Assembly (NCBI GenBank): GCA_017626625.1
Contig: JAGAIK010000087.1
Span: 1-5,231 of the forward strand
DNA: 5,231 nucleotides
Source of the DNA: Roseburia sp.
GTDB taxonomy: Bacteria; Bacillota; Clostridia; Lachnospirales; Lachnospiraceae
Direction of reading: 5' to 3'
Under the pieces are notes generated by a model. It did no database searches and was not told the origin of the DNA. It was given only the letters and a program-made list of their open reading frames with translations. Both the position numbers and the translations under genes were made by a program. This document shows, in pieces, positions 1 through 5,231 of the stretch; the stretch's first letter is position 1, and every line of letters begins with the position of its first letter.

Positions 1-263
1 CCCTCATAATAGTGGACACGCCCCTGCATACACACCACCGGAACCTCCCCCACATATCCGAAAATAAACCTTCCCTTATGCCCCGGAACAGTAGAAACCG
101 GAAACCCCTCAATATCATGGTAATCCAACGTAGCCTCCACCCTGATATCATTGGCATAATCCCCCAATCCAGACCCTAACACTAGCGCAACCTTAGGCGT
201 AAACTGAATTTTTTCTTTGTAACTCTCATAGCATTTCTGCAATTTTTCATATACTGGATTCAT
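1..263 (-). CDS. Purine-nucleoside phosphorylase, N-terminal part (runs off left edge)
   Basis: This is the first 87 codons of a purine-nucleoside phosphorylase of the trimeric PunA/PNP type, a cytoplasmic salvage enzyme that splits inosine or guanosine with phosphate into free base and ribose-1-phosphate. The translation shows the glycine-rich phosphate-binding loop LVLGSGLGDY (residues 27-36), the PGHKGRF segment (60-66) and the GRVHYYEG motif (from residue 81), all in the family order. The ATG at 263-261 is preceded by an AGAGAGG ribosome site about 6 bases upstream. Another ATG at 267-265 is in a different frame and too close to that site. About 87 of the roughly 270 codons usual for the family are visible. 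It follows the acyltransferase/glycosyltransferase unit but has its own promoter candidate (433-460), so it is probably an independent housekeeping gene. Family assignment is secure; choosing between punA, deoD-like or xapA names is not possible from this fragment. Confidence 0.93.
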   Translation of the reverse strand, partial: MNPVYEKLQKCYESYKEKIQFTPKVALVLGSGLGDYANDIRVEATLDYHDIEGFPVSTVPGHKGRFIFGYVGEVPVVCMQGRVHYYE

Positions 264-350
264 ACATACCCTCTCTTTTCACTCATACTAAAACTTTTTT
301 CCAGGCTTAATATTGATTAGCCCATCCCAGAAGGGGCTGTCGATAACTGA

Positions 351-397
351 TATTGGCAGATTGCACAAAGCCTGCTTTGTGCAATCTGCCCTCAATA
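351..397. repeat. Long near-perfect palindrome (hairpin) in the phosphorylase leader
   Basis: GGCAGATTGCACAAAGC (355-371) is followed after a 2-base spacer by its exact reverse complement (374-390). The pairing can be extended by TATTG (351-355) with CAATA (393-397) if a 3-base bulge is allowed. In the minus-strand transcript this would form a very stable stem in the 5' leader, about 35 to 70 bases after the predicted start of transcription. No U-tract follows on either side, so it does not look like an intrinsic terminator. It could be a copy of a dispersed palindromic repeat, an mRNA-stabilising stem or a remnant of a mobile element end; the sequence alone does not decide. Confidence 0.85.
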
Positions 398-432
398 CCC
401 TTAAAAACATCCCCTCTGACATCCTACTCAAT

Positions 433-460
433 ATTATAACAGAAATCCATATCTTTACAA
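433..460 (-). promoter_or_regulatory. Promoter candidate for the purine-nucleoside phosphorylase gene
   Basis: On the minus strand there is TTGTAA (460-455), a 16-base spacer and a perfect TATAAT (438-433). The -10 is preceded by TGT, giving the extended TGnTATAAT form. Transcription would begin near 426 and give a leader of about 160 bases that contains the hairpin. The -35 matches only 4 of 6 consensus bases, which the extended -10 could offset. The site lies downstream of the fusion gene's stop codon, consistent with a separate transcription unit. Confidence 0.65.
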
Positions 461-502
461 CCGATAACCTCAATTCCTCCCCCGTGTTTTCCCAGGACCG
501 CC

Positions 503-2287
503 TCACCCTATTTTCATTTTCTGCTGACAGGTATACACCAGTTTTTCCCCATAGGTTTCCTCATAAATCTGTTTCCAGACCTCATAATTCTTTTCCCGCA
601 TGGCTTCAATATTTTCCGCCCGGCTCTTACGCGCATCCGGATAAATCGGCTCCGCCACATGGATGGTGTATTCCTGCACATAAAATCCGTCATCCCCTAA
701 TATATCGCTGTCCTCCATGGTAATAAAGCAGGGCAGCACCGGAACATTATTGCGGACGGCAAAGGTATACGCTCCCTTTTTCAACGGCTTTGGCTTGCGG
801 TAATTCCACCACATGCTCTGCTCCGGATACATCAGCATGAAATCACCGTTCTGCAGTACGATATCCATTGCCTTTAAAAATTTTTTCATGGTATTTTTGT
901 TTGAGCTTAAAGGAAAGGTATTGCAGTTTCTCATCAGCAGTCCGTAAAATCCGGGAAAATTCGTGTAATTTCCCTCCCGGATTACCCGGTAAAATTTTCT
1001 CTTTTTCTGCTCTGACGCCTCGTATGCAATCTGAATGGCAAAGCTGTCAAAGGCATTAAAATGATTGCAGGTGACAATCGCTCCGGAATCTAAATTTTTA
1101 AAATGCTCAATGCCCTTAATCTCCTTAATAATCAGCTTTTTACTGTCTAAAATATTATTGAGAAAACTTCTCGCCACGGTATAGGTAAACCGTCTTTTGA
1201 TTTTGCTGCTGATTTTTTTCCGCAGGTAATCAATATCCTCCGGCTTTAATTCCTTTGTGGGCGGGTCCTCCTCCACGTCCTCGTCAAATCTGCCCTCCCG
1301 CTCTAAGACAGCAATTTTATCCAATACCTCCAACCTGTCCTTCGCCTTTAATTTGCCGCTGTCCCGCAGCTTCCGATAATTGTTTTCTTTCGCAATCTCA
1401 CTCTTTGCCATCTCAAGGAGCCGCTCTCCGGAAAGGGCGTCCGCCTTGCGTTCTTCCTCCGTGTAATGCTCTAACTCCGCTCTTATTTCCTCATAAACCG
1501 CTGTCTTTTCGGCATATTTCCAGAAATACTCCTGATAACGGCAGTCCTCATAATGCCAGGGTTTCGCCGCCAGATTGTAATGAATGAGCTTAAATTCCTC
1601 TTCCCCATAGGCGATAGTTCCGAAAACCTCCGTATTCCACTGCTGTTCTATCCACTGCACATGGTTCTCGCAGATGACATTCAGATAGTCCTGGTCCTGA
1701 GCCACCACAAAATTATACATATGGAGCAGCTCCACAAACTGTTCTAACAGCTTCTGCTCCCGAAACTGCCTGCAGTTCATCACCAAAAGTCCCGCATTAA
1801 AATAGTGAAGCCGGTCAACTCCCAGCACTTGTTCTGCATAATCACCAAAGACGTCCGTCTGCACCACAACCTGATCCTGAGCTGCTCCCACGTAATTCTC
1901 CCCTATCTCATGATCGTAAAGCTCTGAAATATCCCCCAGCACCACAGTGTCGCTGTCAATATAAACCGCCTTGTCATACTCCGGAAACATCTCCGCAATA
2001 AACATGCGGTAATAGGTGGTGTGGGAATAATAATCACGGATTGGCAGTTTTTCACTGATATTTTTCAAATACCCTGTCACGTCCTCAAAGCGTATCTTTA
2101 CCCTGTCGTTTTCCATGGAGGAAAGCACCTGCTTCATTTCCTCACAAATCCCTGTATTCAGCACATGAATCACATATTCCTTTTCTGAGGATGCATGTTC
2201 TATCAGAGACTGGATAGACACCATCGTATATTTTACAAAATTGTCATCGCAGGCATAAAAAATTGGAATCCGTTTACTGCTGTTCAT
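503..2287 (-). CDS. Two-domain GT8 glycosyltransferase / PlsC-like acyltransferase fusion
   Basis: This 594-residue protein joins two enzyme families. Residues 1-265 are a GT8 family glycosyltransferase: an N-terminal nucleotide-binding strand (IPIFYACDDNFV), the metal-binding DSD at 111-113 in YIDSDTVV, FNAGLLVMN (163-171), the DQD at 198-200, and the terminal IHYN...KPW motif (235-244). Residues 266-380 are a charged, mostly helical linker. Residues 385-560 are a lysophospholipid acyltransferase (PlsC-like) domain with the catalytic NHFNAFD (NHx4D, H409 and D414), an FPL segment near 458 and YPEQSMWW (487-494) in place of the usual PEGT block. GT8 enzymes use UDP-sugars, and PlsC-like enzymes move acyl chains onto lyso-glycerolipids or related hydroxyls, so a membrane-associated glycolipid-building enzyme is the natural inference; sugar, acceptor and acyl donor are unknown. 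There is no signal peptide. The start has a strong ribosome site (AAAGGAG, 7-base spacing) and overlaps the preceding GT8 gene by 14 bases. All catalytic residues named are present, so both domains look active. Confidence 0.9.
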   Translation of the reverse strand: MNSSKRIPIFYACDDNFVKYTMVSIQSLIEHASSEKEYVIHVLNTGICEEMKQVLSSMENDRVKIRFEDVTGYLKNISEKLPIRDYYSHTTYYRMFIAEMFPEYDKAVYIDSDTVVLGDISELYDHEIGENYVGAAQDQVVVQTDVFGDYAEQVLGVDRLHYFNAGLLVMNCRQFREQKLLEQFVELLHMYNFVVAQDQDYLNVICENHVQWIEQQWNTEVFGTIAYGEEEFKLIHYNLAAKPWHYEDCRYQEYFWKYAEKTAVYEEIRAELEHYTEEERKADALSGERLLEMAKSEIAKENNYRKLRDSGKLKAKDRLEVLDKIAVLEREGRFDEDVEEDPPTKELKPEDIDYLRKKISSKIKRRFTYTVARSFLNNILDSKKLIIKEIKGIEHFKNLDSGAIVTCNHFNAFDSFAIQIAYEASEQKKRKFYRVIREGNYTNFPGFYGLLMRNCNTFPLSSNKNTMKKFLKAMDIVLQNGDFMLMYPEQSMWWNYRKPKPLKKGAYTFAVRNNVPVLPCFITMEDSDILGDDGFYVQEYTIHVAEPIYPDARKSRAENIEAMREKNYEVWKQIYEETYGEKLVYTCQQKMKIG

Positions 2288-2290
2288 TGG

Positions 2291-2301
2291 TAATCTCCTT
2301 T
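2291..2301 (-). promoter_or_regulatory. Ribosome binding site of the GT8-PlsC fusion gene, inside the upstream gene
   Basis: AGGAG at 2299-2295 lies 7 bases before the ATG at 2287-2285 and within the last codons of the preceding GT8 frame, which ends with TAA at 2276-2274. The site fixes the start of the fusion protein. Its position means ribosomes finishing the upstream frame would pass over it, so loss of translation at the upstream amber codon could alter its output. Confidence 0.8.
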
Positions 2302-2915
2302 ACTTCGATTTCATTTTCATATTTTTTCTTCAAATAGATATACTCATACAAAATATCATCAAACTCATAATAGCCGAACACCCGGTGGATATCGCTGACC
2401 CGCCACTGTTTGATATTGTCGGTATGGGGATAGGGAAGGTAAAACAGCCGCTTGGAAAAATGGCGTACCACCGTGTGCTTATGTAAAAATTTCTGGTCGT
2501 TAAATCTCTGGGGAAGCATCTTTTTCCGGGTAGTGCTACGGTAAAGGGCGCTCTGGTCTGCAAATAACAGCTTCTTTTCCTTAATCAGCTTTCTTGCTTT
2601 CTCTAACAGCCCTGTTTTTCTGATTTCCTTCATATTCAGAAGAAGTACCCCTGCATTGATGTAGTTGGGGTTTAACAGATATTTCCCATAGTGGTCCCTT
2701 GCCGCCGCATACTCATAACCCTCCACGTCAATATCGTAAAGCAGAGCGATATCACGGTTAAAAAGGATATCCACATCGAGATAAAGCAGCTTTTCCGGCA
2801 TTCCCTCCACGTTATCCGCAAAAAGCCGCAGCAGCGTATAGGGAGAGCAGTACGCACCCTCATTGGGGCAATAAGCAAATTCCCGCTCATACAGCTCTGT
2901 CACATCTACCTTTAC

Positions 2916-2930
2916 CACGGTATTCCCCGC
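2916..2930 (-). promoter_or_regulatory. Possible translation restart site downstream of the amber codon
   Basis: GCGGGG (2930-2925) lies 6 bases before a GTG (2918-2916) that is in frame with the glycosyltransferase remainder, 33 bases after the TAG. It is a weak Shine-Dalgarno match with a non-ATG start. Restarting here would give a 214-residue fragment that keeps the DVD motif but lacks about the first 72 residues. Its more plausible value would be to keep ribosomes moving toward the downstream fusion gene. This is a suggestion only. Confidence 0.3.
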
Positions 2931-3133
2931 ATGATATTTTTTTGCCGTTTCCTATAAAAATATGGTCTGGCGGTCTGAAACTGGCGTATATTCCGGTTTT
3001 ATCCGGGTGACATCCATGGTATAAATATAAAAACAAAAAGGCTCCTCTGTACTGCTGCGTTTTAAAATAGAAAGCATACAGGTAAGTATCCCGTCAAATA
3101 CCTTCTCATTTCCTGAAAATAAAATATTTCTCA

Positions 3134-3907
3134 TCACTCGTTTCCTTTGGTTTTTTCATAACGGATACAGACAACCTCATTGTTCTTTGCCCGCTCCTTC
3201 ATTTTCCCGTAGACCATCTCCCGCAGTTGCTTTTTCTGCTCTTTAGCAGACAAGGTTCCGTCGGGATAAAAAGGTCCGTCAATATAAGTCACCATCTTGG
3301 GCTTTCTGCCAAATTTCCGTTTCTGATACGTATTGGTCAGACAGAATACCGGCGTGTGGAAGTTCACCGGATAACGGAAGGATAACTCCCCAAACGGGCG
3401 TATATCCGTGTAATAAGGCCAGATATGCGCCTCCGGGTAAATCATAATGCACTCCCGCCGCTCCACCCGCCGTTTTACCGCCCGCATAAAATTCTTCGCC
3501 GCCTCCCCGTCGTCCGGCAGAGGCAATGCCCCAAGACTTGGGGTAATCCGCCCCAGATAAGGGATGGACACATTATTGGCATTGACAATCACAGAAACGG
3601 CTTTCGGCAGATTTACCAGGGTGGGAACCAGGGCGTCCGCCAAAAAATGGGTGTGGTTTCCATACATAAAATACGGCTGCCCCTTTGCCCTGCGAAGCGC
3701 CTTTTTATTTACTATTTTATGATGAAAATACAGCTTCATATACAAAAATGCCAGCGGCAGCGCCACAATCCGGTACCAGAACAGGCGGCTTAAGGCGCTT
3801 CTCTCATACCGGTAATTTTTATCAATGGTCTTCGGGGTAATGTCGTCCCCTGAAAATTCATCCTCCAATTCATCCCTGTAATAAATGACTTTCGGTTCCT
3901 TTTTCAT
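3134..3907 (-). CDS. PlsC-like lysophospholipid acyltransferase family protein
   Basis: This 257-residue protein belongs to the PlsC/LPLAT family, which in glycerolipid synthesis transfers an acyl chain to a lysophosphatidate-like acceptor at the inner face of the membrane. It shows a short hydrophobic segment (about 47-61, IVALPLAFLYMKLYF) that may touch the membrane, the catalytic NHTHFLAD (NHx4D, H85 and D91), GALPLP (126-131) and YPEAHIWP (157-164) where classical PlsC has PEGT. The same type of PE-x-x-x-W block occurs in the acyltransferase half of the fusion gene, so the two are probably related members of one divergent subgroup. The charged N-terminal 35 residues precede the domain. 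The ATG at 3907 overlaps the regulator's stop as ATGA and has a G-rich ribosome site (GGGGG) about 5 bases upstream. The true substrate may not be lysophosphatidate; the glycosyltransferases next to it favour a glycolipid or surface-polymer acceptor. Confidence 0.88.
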   Translation of the reverse strand: MKKEPKVIYYRDELEDEFSGDDITPKTIDKNYRYERSALSRLFWYRIVALPLAFLYMKLYFHHKIVNKKALRRAKGQPYFMYGNHTHFLADALVPTLVNLPKAVSVIVNANNVSIPYLGRITPSLGALPLPDDGEAAKNFMRAVKRRVERRECIMIYPEAHIWPYYTDIRPFGELSFRYPVNFHTPVFCLTNTYQKRKFGRKPKMVTYIDGPFYPDGTLSAKEQKKQLREMVYGKMKERAKNNEVVCIRYEKTKGNE

Positions 3908-4527
3908 AACTGCCCCCTGCTTTGCACCTCACTGCCGTCCGGAATGGTTTCCATCAGCTTCCTGTGGTATTCCCCGAAAAGACCGTTGCATAATTGCGCC
4001 ATATCCGCCGTCTCTTCCTTTAGTCCCTGCCGAAACCATTCGTTAATTACTGCCTGCAATGCCCCTTCATAGGCGGCAATGGAATATTTTTCCTCTGCGT
4101 CCCCCGCTGAAAAGACAGTCTGAAACAGCGGAAGCAGCCCCTCTCCCTCTGCGACAGGCAGCTTCGCCTTCACCAACAGTTCTATGGTGGTTCTGTTTTC
4201 CCGAATCAGGGCAAACAAATCGTAATACCACTGATAGGTGTCCTTTTGATATTTTTTATCCCTCAGCGTCTCCGCCATCTGGCAGTAAATATTCTGCCAC
4301 ATGTCCTTTAAAATCGCCTCTTTGGAACGATAATTCCGGTAAAAGGACTGGCGGGACACGCCGGATTTTTTCACCAGTTCCGTGACGGAAATCTTCTCAA
4401 TGGGGTTCTCCTTCATCAGGTAAACCAATGCCTTCTGGAGGCACTCTTTTGTGAGTTTGTTTGCCTCCGAACCGGAGGGACGGTAACTGCCCCGCTCGCT
4501 CATGATTGACTTTAATATATTTTCCAT
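3904..4527 (-). CDS. TetR family transcriptional regulator
   Basis: This 207-residue protein has a TetR-type DNA-binding domain at about residues 24-73: a first helix (TKECLQKALVYLMKE), then the helix-turn-helix with ISVTELVKKSGVSRQSFYRN (46-65) and the closing YRSKEAIL. The C-terminal half is helical, fits the ligand-binding and dimerisation domain of the family, and resembles the YDLFALIREN-type C-terminal domains common in Clostridia. The ATG at 4527-4525 is supported by AAGGA 8 bases upstream; two earlier ATGs at 4534 and 4531 are in another frame. It is the first gene of the unit and overlaps the acyltransferase by 4 bases, so it very likely controls its own operon through the palindromes at 4557-4597. 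The ligand is unknown; because its targets are lipid-modifying enzymes, a lipid or acyl compound, or a membrane-active agent, is a reasonable inference. Confidence 0.92.
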   Translation of the reverse strand: MENILKSIMSERGSYRPSGSEANKLTKECLQKALVYLMKENPIEKISVTELVKKSGVSRQSFYRNYRSKEAILKDMWQNIYCQMAETLRDKKYQKDTYQWYYDLFALIRENRTTIELLVKAKLPVAEGEGLLPLFQTVFSAGDAEEKYSIAAYEGALQAVINEWFRQGLKEETADMAQLCNGLFGEYHRKLMETIPDGSEVQSRGQL

Positions 4528-4556
4528 ACATCATTTCCTTACAACTCTGTGATAAA

Positions 4557-4571
4557 TGTATCACTGTTACA
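4557..4571. promoter_or_regulatory. Operator candidate 2, in the tetR leader
   Basis: TGTATCACTGTTACA is a 15-bp near-palindrome with all positions symmetric except two base pairs off the axis of which one is the centre and a T/T pair at 5 and 11. It shares the TGWTAC half-site with the first operator, and the two centres are about 25 bp apart. A further perfect inverted repeat, GTGATA-AATG-TATCAC (4549-4564), partly overlaps it, so five related half-sites lie within 49 bp. The arrangement suggests cooperative binding by the adjacent TetR protein. Confidence 0.55.
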
Positions 4572-4581
4572 TGTGTGCCAG

Positions 4582-4597
4582 TGTGATACGTGTAACA
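4582..4597. promoter_or_regulatory. Operator candidate 1, overlapping the transcription start
   Basis: TGTGATACGTGTAACA is a 16-bp near-palindrome centred on ACGT, with 12 of 16 positions agreeing with its own reverse complement. It directly adjoins the -10 and covers the predicted transcription start, where a bound TetR dimer would block RNA polymerase. Its half-sites follow the pattern TGWTAC, shared with the second site. Confidence 0.6.
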
Positions 4598-4626
4598 TAT
4601 ATAGCACATGAGGGGACATATGTCAA
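4598..4626 (-). promoter_or_regulatory. Promoter of the tetR-acyltransferase-glycosyltransferase unit
   Basis: The minus strand carries a perfect TTGACA -35 (4626-4621), a 17-base spacer and a TATATA -10 (4603-4598; 4 of 6 consensus bases). Transcription would begin near 4591, giving a leader of about 64 bases before the regulator's ATG. It lies between the spoIVA terminator and tetR, so the unit is independent of spoIVA. An operator candidate starts directly next to the -10. Confidence 0.75.
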
Positions 4627-4670
4627 GTTTCCGCCAGATTTTCTCCCCTAACTATATTCAAAAATACACA

Positions 4671-4720
4671 AAAAGAAAAAGCCGAAGATTAAGCCCTTAA
4701 AAGCTTTCTTCCGCTTTTTC
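4671..4720 (-). terminator. Intrinsic terminator of spoIVA
   Basis: Arms at 4720-4707 and 4688-4675 form a 14-bp stem with one mismatch, with an 18-base loop that may fold further (TTAAG...CTTAA). In the minus-strand transcript the descending arm ends in GGCTTTTTC and runs into TTTTT, a good U-tract. It begins 9 bases after the spoIVA stop. The opposite strand also ends in five Ts, so the element may work in both directions, although no plus-strand gene is visible. Confidence 0.85.
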
Positions 4721-4728
4721 CATTGATA

Positions 4729-5231
4729 CTATAATATAATGCACACCATTCCACCGTTATTATCGTTGACAATCTTCTGCATGGTGTCCTGCAGTTTCAT
4801 CTGGCATTCGTCATCCATCATGGCGATTTTGCCCCGGATTCCGTCCTCCATCAGTTCTCCGATGGATTTGCCGAAAATATTGGTTTCCCAGGCGCCTTCC
4901 TCGCTCTTCTGCCCCTCTTTGATATAGGAAATCAGGTCGTTTGCCTGCTCCTCGCTTCCCACAATGGGGGCAATCTCCGTCTCTATATTGGCGCGTATCA
5001 TATGTATTGAGGGAGAAATTGCTTTCATTTTCACTCCGAATTTATTGCCATGGCGAATCAGCACCGGTTCCTCCATGGTAATATCGGAAAGCCCCGGATT
5101 CACTACGCCGTACCCCTTTGCCTGCACCTGCGCAAAGGCGTCCGATACCTTTTCATAGGATTCCTTTAACGCCGCCATCTCCTTAATCATGGAAATCAGC
5201 TCGTATTCTCCCTGAATAGGTACTCCGGTCA
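4729..5231 (-). CDS. spoIVA: Stage IV sporulation protein A, C-terminal part (runs off right edge)
   Basis: The open frame enters from the right edge (TGVPIQGEYELIS before the first internal Met) and ends at TAG 4731-4729, giving about 166 C-terminal residues of a protein that is usually about 490 long. Recognised conserved stretches are GVPIQGEYELISMIKE, IHMIRANIETEIAPIVGSE, the NIFGKSIGELMEDG segment and the hallmark C-terminus GGMVCIIL. SpoIVA is a cytoplasmic ATPase of the mother cell that polymerises on the forespore surface as the base layer of the spore coat; its C-terminal region is the part that docks to SpoVM on the forespore membrane. The N-terminal ATPase domain is outside the window. 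Its presence shows that the organism belongs to an endospore-forming lineage. The gene has its own terminator, so it is not co-transcribed with tetR. It would be expected to be under mother-cell sigma control, which cannot be seen here. Confidence 0.95.
   Translation of the reverse strand, partial: TGVPIQGEYELISMIKEMAALKESYEKVSDAFAQVQAKGYGVVNPGLSDITMEEPVLIRHGNKFGVKMKAISPSIHMIRANIETEIAPIVGSEEQANDLISYIKEGQKSEEGAWETNIFGKSIGELMEDGIRGKIAMMDDECQMKLQDTMQKIVNDNNGGMVCIIL

Larger units (their letters stand above)
264..502. other. Intergenic stretch upstream of the purine-nucleoside phosphorylase gene
   Basis: These 239 bases separate the stop of the GT8-PlsC fusion from the start of the phosphorylase gene. 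They hold an extended -10 promoter candidate (433-460), a long perfect hairpin (355-390) and a weaker AGCCC/GGGCT inverted repeat (319-323 with 334-338). I see no U-tract terminator directly after the fusion gene, so transcription from the tetR unit may read through or end by a factor-dependent route. No purine-riboswitch-like layout was recognised in the roughly 160-base leader. A 72-codon frame from a GTG at 506 crosses the region, but its only ribosome-site-like bases touch the start codon and it runs through the hairpin, so I do not call it a gene. Confidence 0.7.
2274..3134 (-). pseudogene. GT8 family glycosyltransferase interrupted by one in-frame TAG codon
   Basis: Read as one frame this is a 286-residue GT8 glycosyltransferase, a normal single-domain length. 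The first 60 codons give the N-terminal nucleotide-binding part (MRNILFSGNEKVFDG). Codon 61 is TAG (2954-2952), and the same frame continues at once with ETAKKYHAGNT and the rest of the enzyme: the YLDVDI metal-binding motif (DVD at 120-122), YINAGVLLLN (158-167), ADQSAL (192-197) and VVRHFS near 223-227. Family sequence lies on both sides without a frame change, so the lesion is a single base substitution (for example CAG, GAG or AAG to TAG), not an indel. The ATG at 3134-3132 overlaps the upstream stop as TGATG and has AAAGGA 8 bases before it; a GTG at 3137 is a less likely start. The part after the stop could restart at GTG 2918 but would lack the N-terminal strand, so it is unlikely to be active. 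TAG is used as the real stop of spoIVA in this window, which argues against general recoding. Confidence 0.88.

Noticed and set aside
355..390. Hairpin as a rho-independent terminator for the upstream operon
   Set aside because: No U-tract follows the stem in either direction, and it lies after the phosphorylase promoter.
264..426. Purine riboswitch in the leader of the phosphorylase gene
   Set aside because: The leader does not show the three-stem purine aptamer layout or its conserved junction bases; the only strong structure is a single long hairpin.
288..506. A 72-codon minus-strand frame starting at GTG 506, overlapping the stop of the fusion gene as GTGA
   Set aside because: No ribosome site at usable spacing, no recognisable family, and it runs through the promoter and the perfect palindrome; a chance frame is more likely.
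2952..2954. TAG read as a programmed amino acid (pyrrolysine or genome-wide amber recoding)
   Set aside because: spoIVA in the same window ends at TAG just before its terminator, no pyl genes or suppressor tRNA are visible here, and GT8 enzymes have no known pyrrolysine.
4397..4609. Minus-strand frame beginning upstream of tetR with in-frame ATGs at 4534 and 4531
   Set aside because: It overlaps the tetR start in another frame, crosses the promoter and operator sites, and has no family features.
313..5158. Several plus-strand open frames opposite the called genes
   Set aside because: They mirror the minus-strand coding sequences, are proline-, serine- or histidine-rich without domain motifs, and lack ribosome sites.

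Overview
The window looks like chromosomal DNA of a spore-forming, low-to-moderate GC Clostridia member, most likely a Lachnospiraceae-type gut anaerobe. The main reasons are the C-terminus of SpoIVA (spore coat morphogenesis) at the right edge, Firmicutes-style Shine-Dalgarno sites and promoters, and the style of the GT8 and PlsC-family proteins. Genus-level placement is inference from protein style only. Every convincing gene is on the minus strand, so the order of transcription runs from high to low coordinates.

Layout in transcription order: (1) 5231-4729, the 3' third of spoIVA, followed by a hairpin-plus-U-tract terminator (4671-4720). (2) 4549-4626, a compact control region with a perfect -35 box (TTGACA), a 17-bp spacer and a TATATA -10, plus two near-palindromic operator candidates. 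(3) A tightly packed four-gene unit: a TetR-family regulator (4527-3904), a PlsC-like acyltransferase (3907-3134), a GT8 glycosyltransferase gene broken by one in-frame TAG (3134-2274), and a 594-residue protein with a GT8 domain at the N-terminus and a PlsC-like acyltransferase domain at the C-terminus (2287-503). Each gene overlaps the next by 4, 1 and 14 bases, so translation is probably coupled. (4) 502-264, a gene-free stretch with an extended -10 promoter and a perfect 17-bp-arm hairpin. (5) 263-1, the 5' end of a purine-nucleoside phosphorylase gene that runs off the left edge.

How the parts could work together: two acyltransferase modules and two GT8 modules under one regulator suggest a self-regulated pathway that glycosylates and acylates a lipid or lipid-anchored surface molecule at the cytoplasmic face of the membrane. 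The GT8-PlsC fusion is the strongest clue, because it places sugar transfer and acyl transfer on one polypeptide. The exact product cannot be read from the sequence. The amber codon in the middle GT8 gene is a clean substitution-type lesion: the reading frame is the same on both sides. This strain therefore probably lacks one enzyme of the pathway, unless the codon is read through or is a sequencing error.
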